A stretch of DNA of 64,000 bases from an uncultured Rhodopila sp. (GTDB taxonomy: Bacteria > Pseudomonadota > Alphaproteobacteria > Acetobacterales > Acetobacteraceae), in assembly GCF_903944925.1 (NCBI RefSeq), contig NZ_CAJATU010000141.1, positions 62,001 to 126,000 of the forward strand, read 5' to 3'. Shown piece by piece: positions 7,253 through 15,229 of the stretch; position 1 is the stretch's first letter, and every line of letters begins with the position of its first letter. A model generated the notes under the pieces. It did not search any database. It saw only the letters and a program-made list of their open reading frames with translations, and was not told where the DNA came from. Position numbers and translations under genes: made by a program.

Positions 7253-8421
7253 TGCAGCGGCTCCAGGATCGAGACGTAATTGGCCACCGCCGCGCCGCCC
7301 ATATTGAACACCCCGCCGCTATCCGCTTTCGGCAACTGCATCCCGGGCGGCGCCTGGCCGGTCAACTGCATCGCCGCCAGCACATGCATCGATACGCCCG
7401 TCGCGCCGATGGGATGGCCCTTCGCTTTCAACCCGCCGGAGGGATTTATCGGCAGGCGCCCGTCCTTCGCCGTCCAGCCCTCCAGCACCGCGCGCGCCCC
7501 CTGCCCCGGCGCGGTCAGCCCCATGGCTTCGTATTCCAGCAACTCCGCTATGGTGAAGCAGTCGTGCGATTCGACAAAGGACAGATCTGTTAGCGGAACA
7601 TCCGCCGCTTCCAGCGCCCGCCCCCACGCCACCGCCGCGCCCTCGAACCGCGTGATGTCCCGCTTGCTGATGGGCAGGAAATCATTGACCTGGACCGCGG
7701 CCTTGAAGCGCACCGCTTTGCCCGTCGCGCGCGCCGTGTCCTCGTCGGTCATGATCAGCGCCACCGCGCCGTCCGACACCAAAGAACAGTCGGTTCGTTT
7801 CAATGGCGCCGCGACATACGGGTTCTTCTCGCTGACGGTGCGGCAGAAATCGAACCCCAGGTCCTTGCGCATCTGCGCGAACGGATTGTCCACGCCGTTC
7901 CTATGGTTTTTCGCCGCAATCGCCGCCAATGCGTCCGACTGGTTGCCGTAGCGCTGGAAATAGGTGTCCGCGATGCGCCCGAACACGCCGGCGAAACCGG
8001 GCGGAATGCCGGCTTCCTCCTTGCGGTAGCTGGCCTTGAGCAGGATGTCGCCGATTTCGGCGCCCGGAGTGGCGGTCATCTTCTCCACACCGATGACCAA
8101 AGCGACCCGGCCGCGCCCGGACAGCAGGAAGTCCCGTGCGCCATACACCGCCGCGGACCCCGAGGCGCACGCGTTCTCGAACCGGGTGATCGGCTTGAAG
8201 CGCAGCTCCGGCACATGCTGCAGCACCAGCGACGCCGGGAAGTCCTGCGCGGAAAAACCACCGTTGAACAGGCTGACGAAAGTGGCGTCGACCTCATGGG
8301 CCTCGATCCCCGCATCCGCAATAGCGGCGCCGGCGACGCGCCCGATCAGCGCTTCGATGTCCGGGTCGTCCAGCTTGCCGAACGGCGAGTGGGACCAGCC
8401 AACGATGCAAGCCTCGGTCAT
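7249..8421 (-). CDS. Thiolase-like acetyl-CoA acetyltransferase (SCP2-type)
   Basis: The 390-residue protein has the nucleophilic Cys in ENACASGSAAVYG, the motif NPSGGLKAKGHPIGATG with the catalytic His, and a late NMGGAAVANYVSILE. The second thiolase Cys (CxG motif) is absent, as in many SCP2-type thiolases, so it may be degradative in an unusual way or a non-decarboxylating condensing enzyme. The start used is ATG 8421, which has AGGAGG 5 bases upstream; the track start at 8508 has none. It is the first gene of the thiolase / ligase / DOPA-dioxygenase-like operon, and its stop overlaps the probable CTG start of the ligase. Confidence 0.9.
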   Translation of the reverse strand: MTEACIVGWSHSPFGKLDDPDIEALIGRVAGAAIADAGIEAHEVDATFVSLFNGGFSAQDFPASLVLQHVPELRFKPITRFENACASGSAAVYGARDFLLSGRGRVALVIGVEKMTATPGAEIGDILLKASYRKEEAGIPPGFAGVFGRIADTYFQRYGNQSDALAAIAAKNHRNGVDNPFAQMRKDLGFDFCRTVSEKNPYVAAPLKRTDCSLVSDGAVALIMTDEDTARATGKAVRFKAAVQVNDFLPISKRDITRFEGAAVAWGRALEAADVPLTDLSFVESHDCFTIAELLEYEAMGLTAPGQGARAVLEGWTAKDGRLPINPSGGLKAKGHPIGATGVSMHVLAAMQLTGQAPPGMQLPKADSGGVFNMGGAAVANYVSILEPLH

Positions 8422-8519
8422 GCGGTTCCTCCTGCGACCAATATTTTCCTGAACTGTAGCGGATTGAGGCCCGCAAGGCGATGGGGCAGGATGACGCTTC
8501 CGCCGCACGAGGACGTTTC

Positions 8520-8999
8520 ATGCCACGGCTGGTGATGGTCTTGCTTCTGTTTGCCGCCGGTTCCGCCAGGGCCGCCGATGAGGGACTTGCGGCTCAATGC
8601 GCCCGGCTGCGCGACGATGACACAATCCACGGCTACGAGCCGTCGCTGAACGCCGGGTTGCTCTACGCCTTCGAAAGGCTGTTTCCGTCAGCCCCGGCGC
8701 CGCCGGACCAGCGCGCGGTAGAAGCCGGTGCGCATATCCGCTGCATGGACGGGCGGCTGCTCGCCTGCTTCACCGGCGCCAACCTGCCCTGCGAAAAAAT
8801 GGTCCAAACCCGCGATAACCCGGGCGCGGCCGCGTTCTGCCGCGACAATCCGGACGCGGGCGGTGTCCCGGCTTACGCCGCCGGTCACGATACGATCTAC
8901 AGCTACCGCTGCGTCGCCGGTCGTCCTGAAGCCGACGGCACGCTGTTTACCCTCGACCGGCGCGGCTTCGCGGCTGAACTCTGGACGCCGCTGAACTGA
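8520..8999 (+). CDS. Secreted Cys-rich hypothetical protein
   Basis: The 159-residue product begins with a signal peptide (MPRLVMVLLLFAAGSARAADEG, cleavage after ARA). The mature part has six cysteines, which suggests periplasmic disulphides. GAGGA lies 6 bases before ATG 8520, so this start is preferred to the 8481 start of the track. It is transcribed away from the thiolase operon, with about 100 bases between the two starts. I do not recognise a family; no catalytic motif is visible. Confidence 0.75.
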   Translation: MPRLVMVLLLFAAGSARAADEGLAAQCARLRDDDTIHGYEPSLNAGLLYAFERLFPSAPAPPDQRAVEAGAHIRCMDGRLLACFTGANLPCEKMVQTRDNPGAAAFCRDNPDAGGVPAYAAGHDTIYSYRCVAGRPEADGTLFTLDRRGFAAELWTPLN

Positions 9000-9008
9000 C
9001 AGACGGAC

Positions 9009-9893
9009 TCAGCCGCGGACCCGCCGCCGGCTGAGTAGCGCCAGGCCAAGCAAACCCGTGCCGAGCAGAGCGGCCGAGGCAGGCTCGGGGACCGCGAGCA
9101 CCGACGTTCCGACGGAGTGAATCGGGTTCACGTAGGCGACCGCATCATTCGACGATTCGAAGCCGGTGGGGCCGGAATCGGAAAAGACCACGCTGGTGAT
9201 GAACCCGGTCAGGTCGAAGACGTTCACGTAAGCGAACAGCTCCTGCCAGTCCTGGCCGAGGAATTGGGGCGTAGGATTGCCGCAATATTGATTGCCCGAG
9301 CCCCATGAACACGCCCCCAGATCGGCGACCAGGTTGGCCGAGTTGAATTCCGCGACCACCGTGTTGCCATTATAGAGCGTAAGGTTGTTGTAGGGGTCGA
9401 GCGCACTGATCCAGATACCGAAATAATTGACTCCAGGCACGCCGGTCGCGGACAGGTTCAAGGTATAGTTTGACACGTTGGTGCCGCCCACCGCGGCGCC
9501 CCCGTACAGCTCCGGGTAGGTTTGACCGGATACGCCGCCGTATTGGTTCTGCGCAACGCTGACCCATTCTCCGCCGGTCCCGGTGGTCGTGCCCGCACCT
9601 GCGGTATAGACCCCGGTGAACGACACGCCCGCCGGTAGCAAGTAGGTTCCTGCTCCCGCGTCCGTGTAACTCGACGTGAACGGGCTGGTGCCGGTCCAAC
9701 CGGTGAAATTTTCCGTCCCGAAGTCGCAGACAACCGTGTTCGCGCAAATCGAGGCGTAATCCGGTGCGGTTTGCCCGGCGGCCGAGTAGGTGACGTCAAC
9801 CGTGTCGGCGAACGCGGGCGCGGACACAACCAGCATCGCCGCCATCACGAGCGGGCCGTTTAGTCTTGCGACACGATATCCGAGCCTTGCCAT
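9009..9893 (-). CDS. PEP-CTERM sorting-domain exported protein
   Basis: The 294-residue protein has a signal peptide (PLVMAAMLVVSAPAFADT), a long Gly/Thr/Asn/Ser-rich middle of low charge, and a C-terminal sorting signal: VPEPASAALLGTGLLGLALL followed by the basic tail SRRRVRG. That is the PEP-CTERM tripartite signal processed by exosortase (EpsH/XrtA) in bacteria that make extracellular polysaccharide. Four cysteines in the mature part may pair. Start at ATG 9893, with GAGGGG 8 bases upstream; the track uses a TTG two codons earlier. An exosortase gene is not in this window. A second PEP-CTERM protein lies at 54612-55361. Confidence 0.88.
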   Translation of the reverse strand: MARLGYRVARLNGPLVMAAMLVVSAPAFADTVDVTYSAAGQTAPDYASICANTVVCDFGTENFTGWTGTSPFTSSYTDAGAGTYLLPAGVSFTGVYTAGAGTTTGTGGEWVSVAQNQYGGVSGQTYPELYGGAAVGGTNVSNYTLNLSATGVPGVNYFGIWISALDPYNNLTLYNGNTVVAEFNSANLVADLGACSWGSGNQYCGNPTPQFLGQDWQELFAYVNVFDLTGFITSVVFSDSGPTGFESSNDAVAYVNPIHSVGTSVLAVPEPASAALLGTGLLGLALLSRRRVRG

Positions 9894-9976
9894 TCCCAAA
9901 CACCCCTCGGCGAGCGAATAATTGCCCCGCAGTATGCAAAGCCGTTTAGCACACTGGTAATCGAGAAAGAATACTG

Positions 9977-10006
9977 AAATAGCGAAATATCGTCTAAAAT
10001 GTGCAA
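9977..10006 (-). promoter_or_regulatory. Candidate sigma-70-like promoter for the PEP-CTERM gene
   Basis: In the AT-rich stretch upstream of the 9893 start, the minus strand reads TTGCAC, 18 bases, CTATTT. This resembles a -35/-10 pair about 80 bases before the start codon. The whole 9900-10030 interval is far more AT-rich than its surroundings. Weak evidence; no factor-specific site is claimed. Confidence 0.3.
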
Positions 10007-10125
10007 AAATGTCTCTTTAATCTAACTTTGGCGAGCGCACATAGACGCGTCCGGATATCGTCGCTCGCACCGGCCCCCTCATCGTCACGCGCAACGCCGT
10101 GACAACGGAAGCGCAAGCCGCTGCC

Positions 10126-11079
10126 TCAACGAACCGGAGCGGGCGGCTTGCCGCTGGCGCCATAGTCGTGCGTCGGCAACCCGGCCACCGCCTTCTGGAT
10201 CGCCGCGGGGGCGCTGGCCCGCATCACCTGCTGCGCCAAGCGATCGCGCACCGACTCGAAACTCGGTGTCCCCTGCTGCCGCCTGGCCTCGACCTTGACA
10301 ATGAACCAGGCGTTGGGCGCCACCCGGACCGGGAACGCGGAGGTCTGACCGGGAGACAAGGCAAACAGCACCGCGCCGATGCCAGGCGAGACCGCGTCGA
10401 GGCGGACAAAGCCGAGCTCGCCGCCGGCCTTGGCCGAGGCATCCCGGCTCATGCTGCGTGCCAGCGCCGCGAAGTCGCCACCCTTTGAAAGCGACGACAG
10501 GACATCCAGGGCTTCCTGCTGCGTATTGGTCATGATCACGCGGGCCTGCACCTCCTCGGGCCCGGGCTTGCCGGCAATCTCCCGTTCGTAGGCAGCGCGC
10601 AGCATCTGCTCGGTCACCGCCGGCCCGACGGTCCGTCTCAGGTATTCGTTCGCCAGGATTGTGTCGCTGGACGCGGCGATCCGCCGCCGCACCGCCGGGT
10701 CCTTGTCGATCCCCATCTCCTTGGCCCGAATCACCATCGCCTGCTGTGCCATGAGGCCCTGCACCGTCGTATGGTAGACGACGTCCAGGGTTACACCGCC
10801 ATCGGTTGCCGGCACGTTGCGCAGCGCATCGCCGACATCGCCGCGCGTAATGGCCGTGTTGCCGATTTCAGCGACGACGGTGGCGGGGTCCTTGGAAAAC
10901 TCTTCGCTGAGCTTGCGGACCGATGCCAGCACATCGGCTGCCGACTCCGCCTGCGTCGGCGCAGCCGGTTCCACGGCATGAACGCCGATGGGCGCAGCGC
11001 CTGCCAGCGCCGCCGCGATCGCCAGGCGCCGGACGACACCGCACCGTCTCGCCGATGAAGAAAAGACCTCGTTCCGCAT
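10126..11079 (-). CDS. Parvulin-type peptidyl-prolyl isomerase (SurA/PrsA-like)
   Basis: The 317-residue protein has a signal peptide (LAIAAALAGAAPIGVHA), then an N-terminal helical region with VVAEIGNTAITRGDVGDAL, the N-domain start of SurA/PpiD-like chaperones. A PpiC/rotamase domain follows at about 175-270 (EVQARVIMTNTQQEA, GGDFAALARSMSRDASAKAGGELGFVRLDAV). Such proteins fold outer-membrane and periplasmic proteins. The C-terminal tail is Pro-rich. GAAGGG lies upstream of ATG 11079. It is a single gene; the closest partner is the PEP-CTERM gene 230 bases downstream on the same strand. Confidence 0.9.
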   Translation of the reverse strand: MRNEVFSSSARRCGVVRRLAIAAALAGAAPIGVHAVEPAAPTQAESAADVLASVRKLSEEFSKDPATVVAEIGNTAITRGDVGDALRNVPATDGGVTLDVVYHTTVQGLMAQQAMVIRAKEMGIDKDPAVRRRIAASSDTILANEYLRRTVGPAVTEQMLRAAYEREIAGKPGPEEVQARVIMTNTQQEALDVLSSLSKGGDFAALARSMSRDASAKAGGELGFVRLDAVSPGIGAVLFALSPGQTSAFPVRVAPNAWFIVKVEARRQQGTPSFESVRDRLAQQVMRASAPAAIQKAVAGLPTHDYGASGKPPAPVR

Positions 11080-11251
11080 GCTATCGGCCCTTCAAGTCTC
11101 GCAAGTTGGTTGCGCCGCAGGTATGACGCCAAGCGCGAACTCCCGCAATCGCGATCACGTCCTCGGCGCATGACCGGGGCATGCGTCACGCCATGGACAC
11201 GGACGCGCCGGACCGGTATCGGGCAGCGCCTGACTGCCTGGAGAAGACCCG

Positions 11252-11527
11252 ATGTCCGACGTGCCGCCCGACCGCCTGTCCAATAACCCCGCTAGCCCGT
11301 TCTACGACGAGGCCGTGCTGCGCCGTGGCGTCGGGATCCGTTTCAAGGGCGTCGAAAAAACCAATGTCGAGGAATATTGCGTCAGCGAGGGTTGGGTGCG
11401 CATGGCTGTCGGCAAGACGCTCGACCGCCGCGGCAATCCGCTGACCCTGAAAGCGCAGGGTATAGTGGAGCCGTATTTCCGCGACGCCCCCGCGGACGCG
11501 GAGGCGAAATCAGACGGCGATGATTGA
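11252..11527 (+). CDS. DUF3297 family protein
   Basis: The 91-residue protein carries the DUF3297 hallmark sequence: SDVPPDRLSNNPASPFYDEA at the start, then GVGIRFKGVEKTNVEEYCVSEGWVRM, and LTLKAQGIVEPYF near the end. The family is widespread in proteobacteria, is conserved almost end to end, and has no known function; it appears in databases chiefly as a small soluble protein. GGAG lies upstream of ATG 11252. Its last six codons overlap the 3' end of the convergent VapC-like gene, an uncommon 18-base tail-to-tail coding overlap. Confidence 0.9.
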   Translation: MSDVPPDRLSNNPASPFYDEAVLRRGVGIRFKGVEKTNVEEYCVSEGWVRMAVGKTLDRRGNPLTLKAQGIVEPYFRDAPADAEAKSDGDD

Positions 11528-11905
11528 ATCGCTGTAGGCGGCGACCCGCTGATCATGCGTCAACAGCCGCAGCGGGGTCGTCATCGCCTGCGCCACCAGG
11601 ATGCGGTCGAACGGGTGCGCATGCAGCGGCGCCAGCGCCTCGATCGCCACGGTGTGGGCCGGTGATATGCTGAGCAGTTCAAAACCCGCGTCCTTGAAAT
11701 AGCCCAGCGCTTCCTGCCCTGAGATCGGCATGTCGTTCGGGCCGCCGCGGGCAAGCGCGTGCTTGATGGCGATCTCCCACACCGTGGCGGCGCTGACGAC
11801 AATCTGATTGTCGGGATCGTCGATCAGCGCGCGCGCCGTGGCGGACAGACGATCGTCATCCGCGATGGCCCATAGGGCGATATGCGTGTCGAGCAGCAGC
11901 CTCAC
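11510..11905 (-). CDS. PIN-domain toxin, VapC-like
   Basis: The 131-residue protein is a PIN-domain ribonuclease. LLLDTHIALWAIADDDRLS gives the first acidic residue, VSAATVWEIAIKHALA the conserved Glu, and HAHPFDRILVAQA the third acidic cluster; LLTHDQRVAAY ends the domain. VapC toxins cut RNA (often initiator tRNA or rRNA) when free of antitoxin. The ATG at 11905 overlaps the antitoxin stop by 4 bases (ATGA), the standard antitoxin-first arrangement. The pair looks intact. Confidence 0.9.
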   Translation of the reverse strand: MRLLLDTHIALWAIADDDRLSATARALIDDPDNQIVVSAATVWEIAIKHALARGGPNDMPISGQEALGYFKDAGFELLSISPAHTVAIEALAPLHAHPFDRILVAQAMTTPLRLLTHDQRVAAYSDSIIAV

Positions 11906-12147
11906 GCAGCCGAACCGGCAAACAGCGCGGCGATGGCCGCGTCGTCGGCGTCGATGCTGTCGGGCACCTTGAACTTGCCCTTGGCCACGCCGATGCGCTT
12001 GCCGGTTGGCGATGCCGCCAGCGCGACGAGGCGGGCGGCCGGGCGGCCATTGCGGGCAATAATGATTTCCGCCTCGGCGCCGGATTCGACCGCTTCGACA
12101 AGGCGTGAGAGGCTGGATTTGGCGTCCAGCATGTTGATGGCATTCAT
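11902..12147 (-). CDS. Phd/YefM-type antitoxin of the VapC-like toxin
   Basis: The 81-residue protein starts MNAINMLDAKSSLSRLVEAV, a typical Phd/YefM N-terminal DNA-binding fold, followed by EIIIARNGRPAARLVAL, the conserved strand region of prevent-host-death antitoxins. The C-terminal third (DSIDADDAAIAALFAGSAA) would be the toxin-binding arm. AAGGA lies upstream of ATG 12147. It is first in the operon, expected to repress its own promoter as family members do. An internal Met (MLDAK) could serve as start. Confidence 0.88.
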   Translation of the reverse strand: MNAINMLDAKSSLSRLVEAVESGAEAEIIIARNGRPAARLVALAASPTGKRIGVAKGKFKVPDSIDADDAAIAALFAGSAA

Positions 12148-12252
12148 GCTCGGGGTCCTTGGCTAGACCAGACCAACCTAGTCGCGGTATCTCTGGAAAT
12201 CAAGCGTGGCCGCATCAAATCCCAAACTGCAATCGCATCACAGGAAACCTTC

Positions 12253-13476
12253 ATGTCGGCAACCGCTTCCCCCGGCTTTGACCTGCGCGATCCGGCGTTC
12301 CTGGCCGATCCGTATCCAGTGTTCGAACGGTTGCGGGCAATGGCGCCGGTTTGGAAGGCGCCGTTCGGCCGCTGGCTGCTCACTCGCTACGACGGCTGCA
12401 ACCTGCTGCTGCGGGACCGCCGCTTCGGCAAGGACTACACCGACCCCGAGGCGCTGAAGCGCCGTTTCGGCCCGACCGCCCTGGAGGAACCGGCGGTCGT
12501 CGAGCTGTCCCATATGATGCTGATGCGCGACCCGCCGGACCACACGCGGTTGCGCGGCCTCGTCAGCAAAGCCTTCACCGCCCGCCGCATCGAAGCGCTC
12601 CGCCCCCGCGTGCGGGAGATGGCCGAGCGGCTGATCGACGCGGTGATGCCGGCGGGACGCATGGATGCGATCCGCGACCTGGCGTTCCCGCTGCCGGTGA
12701 TGGTGATCTGCGAATTGCTGGGGATTCCGAATGCCGATCGGGATCGCTTCGTCAAAGGCTCGGTCAGCGGCGGGCGGCTGGTGGACCCGACGCCGCCGAC
12801 GCGGACGGAACTGGATGCCTCGAACGCCAACGTCCTGGCCACCGGGGCCTATTTCGAAGCGCTGTTCGAGCAGCGCCGGCGCGCGCCCGCGGACGACCTG
12901 ATCACGCAACTGGTGCAGGCCGAGGAAGCCGGCGATCGTCTGACGACGGCCGAACTGCGCGCCAACGTCAACCTGCTGTTCGCCGCCGGCCACGAAACCA
13001 CCGTCAACCTGATCGGCAACGGGCTGCTCTCGCTGTTGCGGCGGCCGGACCAGTGGCACATGCTGCGCGAGGATACGTCGCTGATCCCGAATGCGATCGA
13101 GGAAATCCTGCGCTTCGAAAGCCCGGTTCAGGCGGTCTCCCGCGTGGTGGCCGAAGCGGTGGATATTGGCGGCGTCACGATCGAGCGGGGGGAACTGGTG
13201 GTCGCCGTACTCGGCGCCGGCAACCGCGACCCGGCGGTATTCGACAACGCGCATCGGCTGGACGTGACGCGGAAAAACCCGAATCCGCTGTCATTCGGCG
13301 GCGGCATTCATTTCTGCCTGGGCGCGCAACTGGCGCGGATCGAGGCGGCGGAAGTATTCGGCACGGTGCTGCGCCGCCTCCCCGGTCTGCGGCTGGCGGA
13401 ACCGGATCGCCCGCAATGGCGATCCAGGTTTGCGCTGCGGGGCCTGACGGAGCTGCCGGTGGTTTGGGATACGTGA
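12253..13476 (+). CDS. Cytochrome P450
   Basis: The 407-residue bacterial class I P450 is complete. The I-helix motif FAAGHETTVN, the K-helix EILRF (ExxR), and the haem loop FGGGIHFCLGAQLAR with the axial Cys are all present. Size and absence of a membrane anchor fit a soluble P450 that takes electrons from a ferredoxin. No ferredoxin or ferredoxin reductase gene is adjacent, so redox partners come from elsewhere. Substrate is not inferable. It is divergent from the toxin-antitoxin pair and convergent with the SDR pair; the 157 bases after it hold a REP-like palindrome. Long shadow ORFs overlap it on both strands because of the high GC. Confidence 0.93.
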   Translation: MSATASPGFDLRDPAFLADPYPVFERLRAMAPVWKAPFGRWLLTRYDGCNLLLRDRRFGKDYTDPEALKRRFGPTALEEPAVVELSHMMLMRDPPDHTRLRGLVSKAFTARRIEALRPRVREMAERLIDAVMPAGRMDAIRDLAFPLPVMVICELLGIPNADRDRFVKGSVSGGRLVDPTPPTRTELDASNANVLATGAYFEALFEQRRRAPADDLITQLVQAEEAGDRLTTAELRANVNLLFAAGHETTVNLIGNGLLSLLRRPDQWHMLREDTSLIPNAIEEILRFESPVQAVSRVVAEAVDIGGVTIERGELVVAVLGAGNRDPAVFDNAHRLDVTRKNPNPLSFGGGIHFCLGAQLARIEAAEVFGTVLRRLPGLRLAEPDRPQWRSRFALRGLTELPVVWDT

Positions 13477-13530
13477 CCAAAACTGCCTTGGCCACGGGCA
13501 GCGCCGGCCGCCGCACGATATCGCATCGTC

Positions 13531-13568
13531 ATGGTGGCCGCAGGGCCACCATCCACGCCTTGCGGTGC
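13531..13568. repeat. REP-like palindrome plus conserved flank
   Basis: ATGGTGGCC, loop GCAG, GGCCACCAT is a perfect 9-bp hairpin. It is followed by CCACGCCTTGCGGTGC. Nearly the same flank (CCACGACTTGCGGTGC) follows a different GGCCGGA hairpin at 49861-49897. Both lie between genes, which fits a dispersed REP-like element. Confidence 0.5.
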
Positions 13569-13633
13569 GAAACGCAACATCGGCGCGGGTACCGGCACCG
13601 TGATTCGCCTGGGCATTTGATTGAACTTCGGTT

Positions 13634-14326
13634 TCAGAACTTCTCCACCCAAGGCCGCAGCTCCACCTCCCACGTCCAGGCGCTGCGCGGCTGGTTCGCC
13701 ACCTGCCAATAGGTCTCCGCAATCGCATCCGGATCCAGCGTGCTATCCGCACTCCCGTCCGAATCCGCCCGGCCGGCGCCGCGGATCGCGCCGTCGATGA
13801 CGAAATGCGCCACGTGCACGCCCTTCGGCGACAATTCCCGTGCCAGGCTCGACGCCAGGCCGCGTAGCGCGAACTTGCCCATCGCGAAGGCGGACGAGTT
13901 CGGATACCCTTTCACGCTGGCCGAAGCGCCGGTCAGCAGAATCGCTCCCGACCCGCGCGCCACCATGTGCCGCGCCGCCTGCTGCGCCACCAGGAACCCG
14001 CCATACGCGCTGACCGCGAGCGACCGCGCCACATCCTCCGGGATCAGTTCCGTCACCGGCCCGCGCGCCCTGGCGCTGGCGTTGTAGACGACGATATCCG
14101 GCGCCCCCTGGGTCGCCACCACCACTTCGAACAGCGCCGCGACCTCCTCCGGTTCGGTCGCCTCGCAGGCGAAGGTGACGCCGGCTGTTTCCTCCGCCAG
14201 CTTCGCCAGCTTGTCCGGTTCGCGGGAGGCCATCGCCACCTGCAGCCCGTTTCGCGCGAACAGCCGCGCCAGCGAGGCGCTCAGTCCCGGGCCAACGCCA
14301 ACAATCAATGCGGTCTTGAAATCCAT
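13634..14326 (-). CDS. SDR family oxidoreductase
   Basis: The 230-residue protein is a short-chain dehydrogenase-like protein with a non-canonical cofactor loop (VGVGPGLSASLARLF in place of TGxxxGxG). In the active-site region it has LLTGASASVKGYPNSSAFAMGKFAL, where the usual Tyr of YxxxK is Phe (FAMGK). Loss of that Tyr is seen in a subgroup of atypical SDRs and may mean altered or absent reductase chemistry. GGAGGG lies 7 bases before ATG 14326. Its start follows the stop of the upstream SDR by a single base, so the two are coupled. Confidence 0.85.
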   Translation of the reverse strand: MDFKTALIVGVGPGLSASLARLFARNGLQVAMASREPDKLAKLAEETAGVTFACEATEPEEVAALFEVVVATQGAPDIVVYNASARARGPVTELIPEDVARSLAVSAYGGFLVAQQAARHMVARGSGAILLTGASASVKGYPNSSAFAMGKFALRGLASSLARELSPKGVHVAHFVIDGAIRGAGRADSDGSADSTLDPDAIAETYWQVANQPRSAWTWEVELRPWVEKF

Positions 14327-14327
14327 A

Positions 14328-15074
14328 TCAACGCCCTCCGGAGATCGGCACGATCGCACCGGTAACATAGGACGCTTCGGGCGACAGCAGCCAGAGCACG
14401 CCATCGGCGACCTCCTCCGCGCTGCCGGCACGCCCCATCGGCACGCTGCCCGCCAGCCGGGTCACACGGTCGGGCAACCCCGCCCGGGCATGCAGATCGG
14501 TTTCGATCAGGCCGGGGCTGACGGCGTTGACGCGGATTCCGCGCGGCGCCAGCTCTTTCGCCGCGCCGACGGTCAGGCTGTCCAGCGCGCCTTTGGTGGC
14601 GGCATAGTGAATCCACTCCCCGGCGCCCCCGAGTTCGGCCGCCCGCGAGGACACATTGACGATGGCGCCCCCTTCCCCGCCGCGATCGGTTGCCATGCGG
14701 GCCACCGCCTCGCGGATCATCAGGAACGGAGCACGCACGTTCACCGCCAGCACGGTATCGAGGATCTCCGATGTTACTTTGTCGATCGTCCGCATCGGCC
14801 CCGGCGTGCCGGCATTGTTGACCAGCGCGGTCAGCGGACCCAGCGTTGCATCGACAGTACGATACAATGCCAGGATCGACGCCTCGTCCGCCATCTCGGC
14901 CCGGACTGCAACGGCGGTTCCGCCAGCGGCGGCGATCTCCGCGACGACCGCATCGGCCAGCGCCTGGTTCGATTGCCAGGTCAGCGCCACCGCATAGCCG
15001 CGCGCCGCCGCCAGACGCGCCACGGCGCGGCCGATGCCCTGGCTGCCGCCGGTGACGATCATGATTTTCCGCAT
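14328..15074 (-). CDS. SDR family oxidoreductase, FabG-like
   Basis: The 248-residue protein is a classical SDR: VTGGSQGIGRAVARL cofactor loop, NNAGTPGP, catalytic Ser region VSSRAAELGG, YAATKGAL with the Tyr and Lys, and a C-terminal ITGAIVPISGGR-like end. The strand-2 end (TWQSNQ) has no Asp, so NADP is plausible. GGGGAGA lies upstream of ATG 15074; the track start at 15167 has no such site. It is the first gene of a two-SDR operon and is divergent from the acyl-CoA ligase gene. Confidence 0.92.
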   Translation of the reverse strand: MRKIMIVTGGSQGIGRAVARLAAARGYAVALTWQSNQALADAVVAEIAAAGGTAVAVRAEMADEASILALYRTVDATLGPLTALVNNAGTPGPMRTIDKVTSEILDTVLAVNVRAPFLMIREAVARMATDRGGEGGAIVNVSSRAAELGGAGEWIHYAATKGALDSLTVGAAKELAPRGIRVNAVSPGLIETDLHARAGLPDRVTRLAGSVPMGRAGSAEEVADGVLWLLSPEASYVTGAIVPISGGR

Positions 15075-15229
15075 TCCGGTTGTCTCCCCGTTTGGACCAA
15101 TGGACCGTATCCGGCGCGCGGGTTGTTTGCGACTCGGGGGGCGGCCGTCCGGGCCGGCCCGTATCATCCGCCGCCGGATTGGAATAAACCTTGCGGCAGG
15201 GAACGAACAACGAAGCGGAGGCGACGACC

